Assembly (NCBI GenBank): GCA_029204225.1
Contig: CM055101.1
Location: 30,119,975 to 30,183,974, forward strand
Reading direction: 5' to 3'
From: Diphasiastrum complanatum
Lineage: Eukaryota > Streptophyta > Lycopodiopsida > Lycopodiales > Lycopodiaceae
Length of the DNA stretch: 64,000 bases
Below the pieces are notes generated by a model. The model was not told where the DNA came from, did no database searches, and was given only the letters and a program-made list of their open reading frames with translations. This document shows, piece after piece, positions 44,465-57,400 of the stretch (positions are counted from its first letter, which is position 1; each line of letters starts with the position of its first letter). The position numbers and the translations under genes were made by a program.

Positions 44465-47250
44465 TTTTGTTGTTGCTATTCGATCATGGGCTACATCAGC
44501 CGAATATAGACATATTTTTTATAACACTAGCGAAAAAGTGTTGTAGCGATCTTTTTATAATCTTGTACGTTTCATCTCAACTTTCATTTTGCAATAGTGT
44601 AAATGTAGATTTTCATATTTTTTAACATTAATGGTTATCTATTTGTTATAGTTTCTTACTAATATTAGCATTTGATTGTTTCAGCTCTTTAGGCTTTTAT
44701 TCGGATTTTGTTGTTTCAAATTGCTACTTGTTATCTATATCATGATATGTTTCAAAAACCTTGTAGCATGTGTTTATTTTGAGATATTGAAGTTGTCGCA
44801 AATGTCACAGGTTTGCAAGACTAACATTGAGGCATTCAGAAGTACAAATAAGTATGGAGCTAAAAAAGTCAACTTTTGTGAGTGTGCATGAAGGAGAACA
44901 TGCCAATTCTAACTCTCAAAAAAATCATAGCATATTGATAATTATAGCATGCATTTTAGGTCATGTTTTGACTATAGCCTACATGTACTACGATTGTTCC
45001 ATAAAAATTCAGGAGAATAATAAAATGCTAGTTTTTTTAGCTTGTTTGGCTTGAGACATGTAATTTAAGTATTGAAAACTCAAATTCTATCTTCCAAATG
45101 TGATTGATAGTTGGTTGTTTTTTCTAAAGCTGAAAAACTTGAAGTTTATGGTCACTGTAGACTATAATTGTAATATGTACTACGTACTATGTAGTCAGTC
45201 ATGACTAAACTTTGGAACGTGTCAAGAGCTATGTTCACTAGAACCGTCTTATATTTATGTATGGGGCCTGGGCTATTGCTAAGAACTTTAGAAGCCTAAA
45301 AAGCCTAATCATGTTATGTGAATTTGCTACTTTTGAGTGCTTTTCTAATTTTTTTCTTTGCAAATTAATTTGTTTTGGGATCAGCTAGACAAAGAACATA
45401 ATCATGAATTCTGATATTTTCGGTTTAGATGTGAAGTTCTTTATTGATGGGAAGGCAAGAAACTCAATTGATGAAAAGGCAGGAGGACAAATTTAGTATT
45501 ACACTTCTGAATATATATGTATACTATTATTTGGTTCGTAATTGGGAACTATGCTCTCATCTTGCTATTTCAGTGATGTTAAAATCAGATTCAGAATCAT
45601 CTTGAAAAGTAGTGATTTCAATTTTTGGTCATTGTAGGTCTTCGAGAAGGCAACTAGCATATCTAAGTTGTATAATATTAGGTTGTCAATGACACGTGCT
45701 AGTATGTAGATGTTTGCAAATGTAGTTTGAATTTTTTTGGTGAAAAAGAATAGTTTCACTTGTTGGCTTTCTCTGCTTATATGCCATGTATTTGATGCTT
45801 TAAAGACTCAATCACTATATTCCAAATGTTGTTTTTGACAGTTAGCCCTTTTTTATGAGGGTCAGAAGCTTATTGGGTGAGTTTATTGAAGTTGCTTGAG
45901 AATGCTTTGCCATTACTTTTTTTTTCAGTTAAATTTGTTATGATGTAAATGCTTCAAAGAAGGATACTAAATGGTGGTTTTGTCTCCAGATTGTAGAGTT
46001 TATTTCAGCGTTTGTCTCCAGATTGTGAAGTGAATATTTCAGCGAATCTGATGGGAAGGCGAGAGGACTGATAATTTAGAATCATGTGATGTTGATTATA
46101 TATGTAAAGCAGAGTGGAAACCATCTATTGTACATGATGGTCGAGTGTATGGCACGGATATATATGATATTGTTTTGTTATGTTTGCTATGTTGTTAAGA
46201 AGCTTTGATGAAGCTTTTGGAGTAGTTACTCGTACACTAGCATAATTTTGTAAGCTTTAAAAAGGCAACTCATGGGAGTGCCAATTATTATCAAGTCTCA
46301 AAGGATGGTGCTTCCTAAATCATGTAATCATACAAGAGTTCACTCTTGCCTGTATGAAGTAAATCTAGAACCATATTGTTCAATGTTTGATCAATGACAA
46401 TATTGAATATACAGTTTTGTGACTTTTGTGATGTGATTTTGAGCAATACTGTGATTTTGAAGATGCCTATCATGTACTGTTTTGCCATGAATCAACATCA
46501 AATGTAAATCTTACTGGATTTATGACATTGATGGAACCATTTCTTTATAGTGTTTAATATTTTATGTGTTGCATAATGTGTTGGTGTGGTTTGATGTTGG
46601 TTAATTTTACCTCGTATGATTTTATCAATGCATTCACTTTCAAATTGCACTTCACAAAATTCGTACATTTTGCAAATTTGCAGTCATTGCTACACAGGCT
46701 TAAGCAAATATGAGAGTTTTTTGTATGTTTCATTTTAGAGTAATATGAGAGCATAGCTGTGTGGTTTGCACTCAATGATTGTGTAAACTGTACATATATA
46801 CAGGAAATATGAGTGTGTAAATGGAAACTTAAAGGATTCAAATTCCTAAATAAAGACATTTATAAAGGAAGACAAAAGGAAATGTATGTAGGAAATTTAA
46901 GTTGTCAAAAGGAAAGTTGTAGGATTTTAGACTTTCAAAAAAAATGTGCAAGAAAAGTGAGGTCATCTTTTTTGAAGTTCAGGATTTTGAAGGTAAAAAA
47001 AAATATGATTCCCAGAACTCCAAGTTTATACCAGATTTTGTTAGGGTAAGTGTCAATAGGTTTCCCACGCAATGCTTCATTGTAAAAACCACATCATATA
47101 TTACCTAATATGCCAATGAAACATTGAAGGGAATTTACATCGTTTCAAAATCAGACGAGTGGATTGGATTTTGATTTTAGCAACATTTGAATCTAAAAAT
47201 TGGTTTTGCAACGAACCTACGAACCCATGTACACGAAGGGCTGAGAGAGA
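44465..47250. other. 2.8 kb without a recognisable gene
   Basis: AT-rich; short frames on both strands lack motifs. No structural repeat found by eye. Confidence 0.5.
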
Positions 47251-47258
47251 GTCTCCTA

Positions 47259-47360
47259 GCGTGACGTTCGTAAGCTATACATAGACTGTACGTAGTCGGG
47301 AAGAGACATACCGTGACGTTCGTAAGCTATATATAGGGTGTACGCGGTCGCGAAGAGACA
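47259..47360 (+). promoter_or_regulatory. Tandemly duplicated core promoter of the TPD1-like gene
   Basis: Two units of about 50 bp (47259-47308 and 47311-47360, period 52) carry GTGACGTTCGTAAGCTATA, then TGTACG(T/C)(A/G)GTCG and AAGAGACA. In the second, CTATATATAGGG (47327) is a strong TATA box about 63 bases before the ATG. The first unit has CTATACATAGAC. Each unit contains TGACG, a core bZIP (as-1-like) site. A (GA)n tract at about 47370-47387 would lie in the 5' UTR. Confidence 0.7.
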
Positions 47361-47397
47361 GAGTGCGTGAGAGAGAGAGAGAGAGAGGCCGAGGGCA

Positions 47398-48103
47398 ATG
47401 GCTCAATATAACGGTATTTTTAAGGTGGCAGCAGCTATAACAAGCGAAAGAACACACCTGTTCGTAGTCTTTTTGCTATGGCTGGCCCTTACCAGTTCCG
47501 CCATACAGCAACAGCAACAGCAGGGAGTGACCAAAACGAATGAGTACAGCAGTGTGGCGCAAACTCCATTGTTGGGGTTGATAGCAAGAAAGAATTTCTT
47601 GCCTGCTGAGCTCTTAATTTTCGTGCACTTGTCTGTGCTACCTGTGCCACAGTTCCGGAATCATGTGCTTCCCTTCAATTAGTTGCATTTGTTTACCTTG
47701 CGACGTCTCTTATCTTCTCTCATGTACGAAATAGAGTTATAGTTGCGATATTGCTTCATGCTTCTTGGCTCACCCTTTGTCTTACTTGCAGGTACGTATA
47801 CTGGATGCGTAGGTGGATCAAGTATCAGAGTCGATCAGAAGAGGCTGAAGAAAATAGACAACAATGGAGATGGCGTCTGGAGAGTGAATATCACAAACTA
47901 TTGCCATTGTAATGCAATAGGAATCCATGTGCACGGTGGAAATTTTGCACCTAAGATTGTAGATAACTTTATTCGTTCTGGGCTATGACGACTGTTTGAT
48001 CAACGGTGGACATCACTTGAGTCCTCTTGAGACCATATCATTCGAATACGAAGGGCTCCATCCATATCCTTTCTCATTCAGATCAGCTCATTTTCAGTGC
48101 TAG
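47398..48103 (+). pseudogene. TPD1-like secreted cysteine-rich protein gene, one frameshift
   Basis: ATG 47398 opens a signal-peptide-like exon (SERTHLFVVFLLWLALTSSA, then poly-Gln). The domain exon follows CTTACTTGCAG at 47791: YTGCVGGSSIRVDQ, WRVNITNYCHCNAIGIHV, then, after a one-base shift near 47975, LGYDDCLINGGHHLSP, ISFEY and FSFRSAHFQC to TAG 48101-48103. This is the TPD1 family pattern (xYDDCLVNxG, C-terminal Cys). TPD1 is a secreted ligand of the receptor kinase EMS1/EXS in anther tapetum specification; relatives have other roles. The Cys of the HVxCG motif is Gly here (IHVHGG), so one disulfide would be lost. The donor of exon 1 is uncertain. It may be a pseudogene, or the shift an assembly error. 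Confidence 0.8.
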
Positions 48104-48590
48104 CAAGAAGATCCCTTGTTGGCGAAGTATAATGTATTAGCCTTTGGGAGATACATGCACATTATTTTCGACATATTCAAATGCAGTAGACGTAGCTGTT
48201 AATTCACAAGACTTTGCAGTACCTTATGCTTCAATATTATATCAACATATGTGCATGCTTCATAGCATTCTAGTTGCTGTCGACAGTTTTCATCGTCAGG
48301 TTTTCAAATTTAGTATTGAAACAGAAATCTTTTTTACCTCACTTTCTTTATGATTATCTGTCCATGTAATCATATGTTCCAACTTCATTTTGAATGTGCT
48401 CACGTATGTCAAGTTCGTACGAAATTTTTGATGAGTTTGTGCTTGATGAAGAGATGGATGTATTCTCAAAGTGATGGTTAGTAACATGCAGCTTTAGGTA
48501 ACATTAAAGCTGTTATAACATCTGACTGCCAAACTTTCCAATTATTCTGAGTAGCAATTGCAACCATAATTCTTATAGAGGTAATTCTAA
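48104..48590. other. No gene recognised
   Basis: Sequence after the TPD1-like gene up to the Copia fragment. No motif seen. Confidence 0.5.
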
Positions 48591-50226
48591 CCACACGTGC
48601 ATAAGTTTCGGTATAGTATATTCCTTTATTTGACTATATCCCTTTGCCACAAGCCTGGCTTTAAGCCTGTCAACTGTTTTGTCATCCTTCAATTTTACTT
48701 TGTACACCCATTTGTTTCCAGTTACCATTCAATTTTCAGGCATGTCTACAAGTTCCGATTCCTGGTTTTCTTCCATGGACTGAATCACTTATTCCATCGC
48801 TTTCCTTCAGCTTAGCCAAAACTTGGACTGCTTTGCTTCTGCTAGAGTTTTTGGTTCCAGTATGAGATCATTTCTTACTTCCATTAGGTAAATCATGTGT
48901 CCATACCTTTTCAATCTGGTTTCGTGGCTTCTTCAGGACTCTTTGTTGTTGCACCGTCTTGCTCCTCAGCTTCCAGCTCTACTTTAAGATCTGTGGACTG
49001 ATCTTGCAAGAGATCATATGGCTTTATTTGAGAATCTATCTCTAGATAGGCCGTTTTGGGAGCAATTGTTTCATAGAATGATTTGTCCTCATAGAATTCT
49101 ACATCTCTTGAAATTATGACTCTCTTAGTCTCTGGGATATAAACTTTATATCCTTTCTGGTTGTTAGGATACCCCACAAATATACCTCTTCGTGCTCTTG
49201 GGTCAAGTTTCCTCTTGCCAACATCTTCCACTAATGCGTAGCATAAACAACCAAAAACTCTGATATGGTCTAGCTTTTTGTCCACAGCTCATTAGGTGTT
49301 CTCCATCCCAGCCTTTGTACTAGCAACCTGTTATAGATATATGCAGCTGCTGACTTTTAGGCAAGCTCTTTCCATATATCATGCATCTCATGTTGTTCAG
49401 TAGGGCTCGATTCATCCTTTTACTAATCCCATTCTGCTGCGGGTTATGTGGACAAGTTAATTGTCATCTAATTCCTTCTTGCTTGCAAAATAGTTCAAAT
49501 TCTTTACTGACATATTGTCCTCCATTATCTGTTCTCAATGCAAGAGGTGCTTGTCCCTTTTGTGATTTACATGCAGTCACATATTATTTGAAAAACAGAT
49601 AAAGCCTCTGATTTGAGTTTTACAGACTTTACAGCAGTATAACGAGAATAATCATCACTGATCGTTATAAAGTATTTTGCTGACCCTATGGATAATACTT
49701 CAATGGATCCACAAAGATCACTATGAACAAACTCGAGCACTTTCTTGCTAAAGTGCTCACTAGATCTAGGAAATGATTTCTTATTCAATTTTCCTTTAAG
49801 AGAAACTTCACACTGTTTGCACTTTCTCTTTCCTTTCATCCCATCCATCTAGTTTGATTCCCTTTGGTATTTGTTTTCCTAGTTTCCTGTGGGATGCATG
49901 TTTTTACCATTCATGCCAAAATAACAACTCTATGCCATGTCTTTTCTTTGTTCTGCAATATTGGCATGCTCCTCTTGTATAGGATTGCACTCAACTCTAA
50001 ACAAATTTCCAGCTTTAACACATTTTATAATCAGCTTTTTATCAACATACATTAGGCAGTTCCCTCCTTGAAATTTAGTTTCAATCCCCATGTCCATCAT
50101 TCTGATGTCAGAAAGAATATTTTACTTATTCCAGGTACGTACAAAACTTCCATCAACCTACCCTCCCTTGTTTTACTAAGTTCAATAAGAACTTGACCTG
50201 TTCCAGTGGAAACCCACTTGTGAGCA
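48590..50226 (-). pseudogene. Copia fragment: protease region, integrase, start of RT
   Basis: On the minus strand, in order: KWVSTGTGQVLIELS and VLYVPGISK (protease side, about 50.2-50.1 kb); pre-integrase zinc cluster KCKQCEVSLKGK; integrase LEFVHSDLCGS and FITISDDYSRY (49567-49848); the C-terminal integrase region HIRVFGCLCYALVED and GIFVGYPNNQKGYKVYIPE (48911-49285); then RT start KWVYKVKLK and LKARLVAKGYSQ (about 48.6-48.7 kb), where it breaks off. Many stops. It is from a different Copia lineage than the 28-kb element. Confidence 0.88.
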
Positions 50227-50294
50227 TCTTTTCAATTTTTCTAGAATTCTTTTGAAAATTTACAGTTTCAAGGTGCTCACAAGTGGGTTTCCAC
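50206..50294. repeat. Perfect 21-bp inverted repeat at a Copia-Copia junction
   Basis: GTGGAAACCCACTTGTGAGC followed by A (50206-50226) recurs in reverse complement at 50274-50294, with 47 bases between. The left arm encodes the KWVST start of the protease-side fragment; the right arm is the end of the RNase H fragment's frame. Confidence 0.92.
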
Positions 50295-50740
50295 TTGAGC
50301 TTTGAAATCCAACACTCCACGTTTATGTGGATCCTGAAATGTTTTGACCTTCGAATTTAAAATATTATAAAATCTGATATGATTGTCTTTTGATAGTTCT
50401 TTGGTGAAGTAATTCCTTGCCATAAAATTTATCCTGCAGGTGCTAACTGAAACTTCCCTACCTTGCACCATTATCCTAAGATAATGATATTTGATTTCTA
50501 TATGCTTGCTTTGAGAATGAAATCTCAGATTGAAGAATAGTGTTATTGTGCTTTGATTGTCACAATAGGAAATTGTTGGGTGTTGTTGAGCCAAATTGGC
50601 TCCTTGGCATTTGAGGTAGCAATGTATTTCTATTTTGTTGAAGATAATGCAACTAAGATCTGTTTTTGCATTGGTTGTTCCAGGATATTGGGCCTTGGTT
50701 GAATAGAAAGCCAGTGCTCTTATCATCTGATTTGTACATG
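50277..50740 (-). pseudogene. Copia RNase H C-terminal fragment
   Basis: The frame reads FYSTKAQYPGTTNAKTD, ISYCDNQSTITLFFN, FHSQSKHIEIKYHYLR and NYFTKELSKDNH, the last third of a Copia RNase H. On the minus strand it comes before the protease-integrase fragment, the reverse of normal Copia order, so the two are separate pieces or one rearranged element. Confidence 0.85.
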
Positions 50741-51230
50741 CTACTTACTAAATCAATCTACCTTCTTATTGCGTTCAGTATCATGCAATCACTCTACCTT
50801 CTATACATCACTTCGCACTCTGAAATTGTTTGGCTACAAAATCACTTTAGTACTAATGATTTCATACTTAGTTGCTAATAGGTTTGAAGCTGACTTCTGT
50901 CATTATAGCTTTGTTCAATTATTGATAAGTGTAGTCATGCATTAGGAAAGAAGACTCATTCTACTGTGCTTGATAATTCATGCATAGGCTTTGGATTCTC
51001 AAATTGCCATTCCTTCTTCCAACATAGTATAAGAGAACCATTCAAGGTATCAAAGTGGATCTTTAGATACTTTTCATATTATCAAATTCTTATCAGAACA
51101 CACTTTCTCTTAATTCAGTAACTGATAATTGATTTGCAATTGTAGCATTGCACGATATCATTCATAAAGTCATCGACTTATCGACAGACCAAGGTTCCAA
51201 ATAGATTATCAAAGTAAAGTTGGTCTCATC
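50741..51230. other. No gene recognised
   Basis: Between the minus-strand RNase H fragment and the next plus-strand Copia. No motif seen. Confidence 0.5.
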
Positions 51231-52990
51231 GTAGACAAGCTCAATGGCTCCAATTACTATTTGTGAAAATTTAAGATAAAGACCCTGCTAATCTCCAGCA
51301 AGTTGTGGGATGTTGTCACATGTATAGAAGTGAAGCCTGAAGACGACACATCCGACTCTGTGGAAATCGAAGGACGATAAAGCTTTCACGCTTATTATTC
51401 TCAATATATTAGACACTAAGATTGGCCACATATCTGAAGCTGAAACTTCGAAAGAAGTATGGGCCATCTTGAGCTCACTATATGATGTGAGAGACGTGAC
51501 TTCCAAGTTGAATCTTAGAAGAAAATTTTTCACACTCAAGATGTCGAATGTTGATTCACTTTAGAATCACATCAACCAATCTAAGAATCTCTTGCAACAG
51601 ATGGCAGCGGTTGGATCCATCATTGACAATCAAGAAGCAATCATGACATGGCTTTCAACCTTGTCTTCTACATATAAGAACTTGGTGATGATCATATTCA
51701 CAAACTTAGATCTAACTCTCACTAGAGTTATCACTATGTTCTTGCAAGAAGACAATCGAATAAGTCAAGATACCTCTTCGACTTCATCATCTCATGCTCT
51801 ATATGTCATCAAAGTCTTAAAATGATAGAAGAAGAAAACCTCTAAACAGTCCGCTTCAAATCAAAAGATGACATAAAGTCGAGCATTTATTAATCCACAA
51901 TCAAAGAAAAAGATGTTATGTAAGTATTACAAATGCACAAATCTTGAGATCCAGGATTGCAGGGTATTAAAAACAAAGAATGCCAACAAGCAACCAAATC
52001 AATAGGCGAAGGCATTTGCAATATCATCTTTATATCTCGAACTCGACATGAACAAAAGAGGGTTTATTGTCAAAGACCAAAAGGCATGATTCACTAATTC
52101 TTGATTTCTGGATTTTGGAGCTACTCCACATATGGCCAGTCATTGTGAGTATTTTCACTCCTAAATGCCTTACGGTACAAAGAAATTCATTCTTCTTGGC
52201 GACAATAGTACACACACTATCGAAGGTGAAGGCAATGTAAAATTGATGTTCCAGCATGATCAATTCAAACTACTATCAATTTCTTTGTATGTATCTAAAT
52301 GCTCTACAAATCTGTTATCAGTAAGTAGAATTACCGATTTAGATCATTGGGTTGAGTCTGATCAATGCCGAATTATCGATTGGACAAATAAGATCCCTCT
52401 TGCACTTGGCAAGAGGTATGGATACTTATATAGACTGGGATTGTTATTCTGACTTGAAAATCTATGTTCTTGTCAAGCATTGAAAACCTCTGTTCTTGTC
52501 AATAAAGAATTACTTTGGCATTATAGATTAGGACACTTGAATCATACATCTATGTCGAACATGTCCAGACAATCCCTAGTACTTGATTTCGACTATCCAA
52601 CCAATAAAGTCGACCTCCTTGTCTGTCAAAGCTGCATCCTTGTAAAATAGAGTAGGATTCATTTTACATCGAGTTATAGACATGCAACAAAAGATGTTCT
52701 AGATGGTGTTCATTCAGATATATGTGGTCCAATGCAAACTCTGTCCTTGCTTGATGCAAAGTATTTCATTACCTTCATTGACAAATAATTGAGAAGAACA
52801 GCTATTTATTTTATTAAGCAAAAATTGGAGGCTTTCAAGTTCAAATGTCTTTCTCAAGTTCAAGAATGTTGTGGAGAGTCAATTCAACATGAAGGTCAAG
52901 TGGTTAAAGTTGACAAATGAAGACCTACCAAAAAGTTCACAAAGGCTTGTGTGAAACATGGGATCAAGAAAGAGCTTTCAAACTCAAAGG
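51231..52990 (+). pseudogene. Copia gag-protease-integrase remnant
   Basis: Broken frames give gag (LNGSNYYLWKFKIKTLL at about 51.24; EVWAILSSLYDVRDVTSKLN, RRKFFTLKMSNVDS; 51592-51825 AAVGSIIDNQEAIMTWLSTL), a residual zinc knuckle (CKYYKC), protease FLDFGATPHMASH (Ser of DSGA is Phe-Gly here) and STNLLSVSRIT, pre-integrase LWHYRLGHLNH, and integrase VHSDICGPM and YFITFID. This gag and protease differ from the 28-kb family, so the join with the next fragment near 52.99 kb may be a chimera. Confidence 0.82.
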
Positions 52991-54337
52991 TTCTACTTGG
53001 TTTGGAAGAGAGGAAGACGACTCTTTTTGAAAGAGCTAAATCCATGAGGGTGAATGCAAATCTTCCTAAGTCATTTTGGGGTGAAGCTTTGATTGTGCTA
53101 ACTTTGTTTGCAATAGGTAATCAAATGTAGACTTGGATGGTAAGAGTTCATAATGAGGTCATTTTTGGTAAGAAGCCAAGGATGGAGCATTTGAACATCT
53201 TTGGTAATACTTGTTATGTCAACTCATCTTTTGGATTCTTGAAGGGAATATTTGTTGGCTATAGTGATGTTGTTGTTGTTGATCAATCTAACATTTTGGG
53301 TGGTGATAAGCATGATTCTTTGGATGGCGATGATGGAGATGCCTCTCCAAGTCAAGTTCTAAGAAGATCCTCAAGGGAAAGAAAAAATCCATCTAGGCTT
53401 ACATATGATGAGAAGGTTAAGGAAGTTGAAGGTACAAACTTTGCTTTACTCACATGTTTTGGTTCTTCTTGTCTAGATGATGCTATGCAAGTGGATGATG
53501 GTTTTCAGGGATTAGAAGCAACTAATGGATCTGGAAAAGAGGTCTTATTCGATAACTTTGATGGTCAAGTGGAAGATCAAGATGTTGATCTCAAAGGAGT
53601 TCAACAACATAAAAGGAAAGTTGGCAATTTGGAACTAGTCAAGAGCATGAAAGAGAAATCAATTGGCAAAGATACTTTGGATCTATTTTTGTAGGTGTTT
53701 GAAGATTTAAGTAAGGTCAAAGGAGCAGCAAGGAAGTGTTTTTCAAGCTTACTTTATTTTTTCTATCTCATGTTTGAGTAATTTCTTGTGAATGTGTGCA
53801 AATTGTCAAGATATGGTGAAACTAGCTACATTGTTTTGCATCGTTTGGATGGCGGATTTGTACTAGCATTCTTGGCTGGTTTTGCTGATGGAAATGAAGC
53901 TAAAGGAGGCTTATTATATCACTTATTCATGGTCAAGTCATCAAGTGATGATAATATCTTGTGGCAAGATGGAGATGGAGGCTCATTCATGGAGTTTTAT
54001 GGAGGATACATATCAAGAAGGGACAAAGATGGAGGAGAGAATCAAGAAGGTGGCCATCACTCACACTTATTGTTTGGTTGCTATAATTTTCCAAAGAGTT
54101 CAAAGTTGGAAGCATGGAGGAATCATTGCATTTACATTATATTTGGTTCTTCATGTTCTAGTCAAATCTTGACTTGTAAAATTAATGTAAGAAATCGTGA
54201 CGCATCCAATGTGGACACTATTCTCTATATCAATTATGAAAGTTACTATAAAATCGTAGAACGGAGGTCTAGTCTTATAATGGATATCATTCTTAAGAGG
54301 GATCAAAGTTCTATGTTAAAACTAATTGTAGAGGGAG
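52991..54337 (+). pseudogene. Copia integrase end, linker and RT-replacing filler (copy B)
   Basis: After FERAKSMRVNANLPKSFWGEA and MEHLNIFGNTCYVNS (integrase C-terminus), the 185-codon frame at 53137-53694 reads GIFVGYSDVVVVDQSN, SPSQVLRRSSRERKNPSRLT and then directly NGSGKEVLFDNFDGQVEDQD, the filler also present at 32.2 kb (NGSGKRILFNDFDGQVEDQE). A second frame (53788-54342) continues the filler (CKLSRYGETSYI, LWQDGDGGSFMEFYGGY) and ends MLKLIVEGV, the family's C-terminal signature. No RT at all; RNase H is missing too. The filler joins the linker earlier than in copy A. Confidence 0.78.
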
Positions 54338-54420
54338 TTTGAGAAATTGTCAACTAGTTTGAGATTTATCATGTCTACTTTAATAGAAAATTTTGGCCAA
54401 TATGCATTTTAGACTTAGAG
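54338..54420 (+). mobile_element. Start of a Copia 3' LTR (truncated)
   Basis: TTTGAGAAATTGTCAACTAG (changed from TGTGA...) continues to ATTTTAGACTTAGAGA, matching the first 85 bases of the LTRs at 28.4/33.8 kb, then stops abruptly. Confidence 0.65.
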
Positions 54421-57400
54421 ATTGTTAGCCGATATTTTCGCACGAAAAATCGGGCTCTTTTTGAAGCGATTTTCACAATTTTGTACAAAAACTGGCATGT
54501 AAAACCCAGCTATTAATGGTAAAATTGACACAAAGCTGCCTATAGATAGGGGTCCGAGCCCGCCCAAAATGTGGCTAGAGAAAATTTTGGGGACTTAGAA
54601 ATGGCTCATAAAATAATTTACGGCCTTAGAATTGGCCCGATTATACTAGCCAGCATGGCCGAGCAATTTTTCGAATGTACTCTGCTACTTTTTATTAATA
54701 CGAAAAATTGCCTACTATGTTTTTCAGGGGACAAGTTGCCTTAAAGAAACCCCAAGTCATGAGTGCTCGCCAGTAATGATACACGGAAAAACGGCAATGA
54801 GAAAAATCAACTCGCAACAAATGGCTGAAATTTATGGGACAACGTCAAGGAAACTGCAACAAAAATATAGGCAAGTTCCAGTGCAAGTCGAAGCGGCACC
54901 CTGATAGACAAATCACCTCGATGGCTTGAGCCATGGGCCACAGACACGCAAAAGGAAAATACAAGTGAAGGCCAAAAAGTGCTTAACAAAAATACCCTAC
55001 CTAAAAGTGGTAGGAATTGACCACAAGTAGCAACAATGAGGACCACCCAATTAAGAAGAGTAATAAAGAGAAGTACTTACCATTTACACCCCGAACAAGT
55101 GCAAAAGAGGAAATTGGCTCACACATGTGGTACCCCTGTACCCATCACCCCAATCCATCTTTTTGGAAAGGGGAATGGTACCACTTGTGGTCAAATCACA
55201 ACTAAGAGCCATGTATACGTCCCAATGTTCTGCCTGGTAGGAATCAAAGATCAAAGTGAGGCCATACTGTACCCATCACCCCAATCCATCTTTTTGGAAA
55301 GGGGAATTACCACTTGTGGTCAAATCACAACTAAGAGCCATGTATACTTCCCAATGTTCTGCCTGGTAGGAATCAAAGATCAAAGTGAGGCCATACTGGA
55401 AGCCCTCCCTCACTGGTTCATAGAGGCATTCAAGTCCTCTTTGTGAAGCTAATTTGAGCTTATTGTCACTGGCCACCACAACTAAATTTTGGGGGCAAAT
55501 TACAACGGTGGACAGTCGCACTTCTGCTGTCAATCCATCACATTTCTTACAGCAGCGGGCATATACACTTCTATTTCATTCTTAGCGCTTTTTTTACCAA
55601 CTGATCGTACTTGGAAAGGCAGAATATCTGCTTCCAATCACTTCTATGAGACATTAGATAGCTGCTATCAGTCATATTCATGGGCAAAATCATCTCCACT
55701 TTGTGGGCCATCAATGAAGGTATCCTTACCCAGAAGAAACGAAGCCATCACTACCTTCAACGTTACTATCCGCAACAGCAATGCTCATTTATCTCAGCTG
55801 CCACTTAGACTACCCTCCTCGATTCCGACCACTCAGATGCAGGATGGATCTTCCCTAGTGACTACATTTTTATTCGCCAATGGGGAGGAGGGGATACACT
55901 ACGAGTTAACCCATGCTTTTCCTACCACTCCTGTAGTACACTCAGTTTCAAACAATGGGTTGACTGCACCACTTGCTATTGAAACATCATCCCAGAACGG
56001 CAATGTGATCAGATGACCCATTTCAATGTTTGTGTAGCACGCTTGACTGCCGTTTGATCCTCACGTCAAGTATCCGAGCTCAAATGTTGAAGCATTACTC
56101 CAGAGCTACGATCAGACAACTCACCTTTTCTATCAGTGTTTGCATAGAATGCTTGATTTGTCGCTTGATCATCATTCCCAGTACCTAACTACTGCTGTTG
56201 AAATCTCATTCCAGACCAGCACTGTGATGAAGCAACTAACCTTTATATCAATGATGATCGGAATGCTTGATTGTCACCTATATCTGAACGCTGTTGTTGC
56301 GAGGCTGACAATCAGCACGACCTCATTCTAGAATGCTTGACTACTATTGGCAGCAAGGCCTGACTACTGCTGGGTCTTCATTCCCGAACTACATAGATCA
56401 TTTAGTGGATAAAAAGTGAAACTAAGGGTGGGTCGGGGGTTACCGAATATATCATGCATGCTCCAAAACTTGGATCAATCCATGCTACTAGGCTTGAAGT
56501 AAGTCCCTCTGGTAAGGCCACCCAACTCGAAGAACGTGGGTCCAAGCCCTGTGTGAACTTATGACTTGGGGCTTCCGCAACACCACCGGTTCCTTTTCCC
56601 ACGCATGAGGTATATCTTTAAGCTTCATATTATCAATGCGAATGGGAATTGGGTGTAAGATGAATGTTCATATTGATGGTCGTTTCATGATCATGGATCA
56701 TAGTATGGTAGGATATGCATTCTAGGATATGATGAATTGAATGTCTTGTTATTTTTATATTGTATGACGTGTACCGATCTTTTAAGCTTGTCAAAATTGG
56801 AACTACACTATGAGCTTTCCAGCATCTTGTTATCTATGTGCAAATCCACACACTCGACCTCTTTGAAATACAAGAGCGGGCTGTCCACCATCCGTGGTTG
56901 AAATACATCACCATGGTTAGGGGTCAATTTAGTCACATCCGTCGTTGGAACTGCCTAGCGAAATACCTAGGCCTAACGGTTCGTATACCTGGCACCCCAA
57001 CGTTGCACGAAATTAACAAAGAGATGACGTCCTATTTCTATTTGGTGTATGTGTGCTAGCTTCATCTTGTGTGCCTTAAAATTGTTGATTGACTGCTCAT
57101 GGACATTTCACAATAATTGTAAGCAACACCCCCTTTGCCAAGTGCAACCGTAAGATTGACAGACCCTAAACTTTGAAGGCTTAAGGCTAGAGCCATAATG
57201 CCATGAGGCGGCCTTGGACCCGTAGGCTACAAGACTTTAGTGTAGTGGGGATGCCCTTAATCACCGTCACCTAGAGCTATGAGATGGAAAGATAGGATCA
57301 ATAGGATCAAGAGTGCTATTAAACCTCCTTAAAGCCGTGCCTCTTGGGGCCTAGAAAACCCTCATCAGCTAGGAGCACAGGGTGGTTGAGACGGCCCTCG

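Noticed and set aside
42000-44600. Terminal inverted repeats and 8-bp duplication for the hAT element
   Set aside because: Short matches such as CTGCGACA near 42.02 kb and TGTAGCGA near 44.54 kb are too weak to support as termini.
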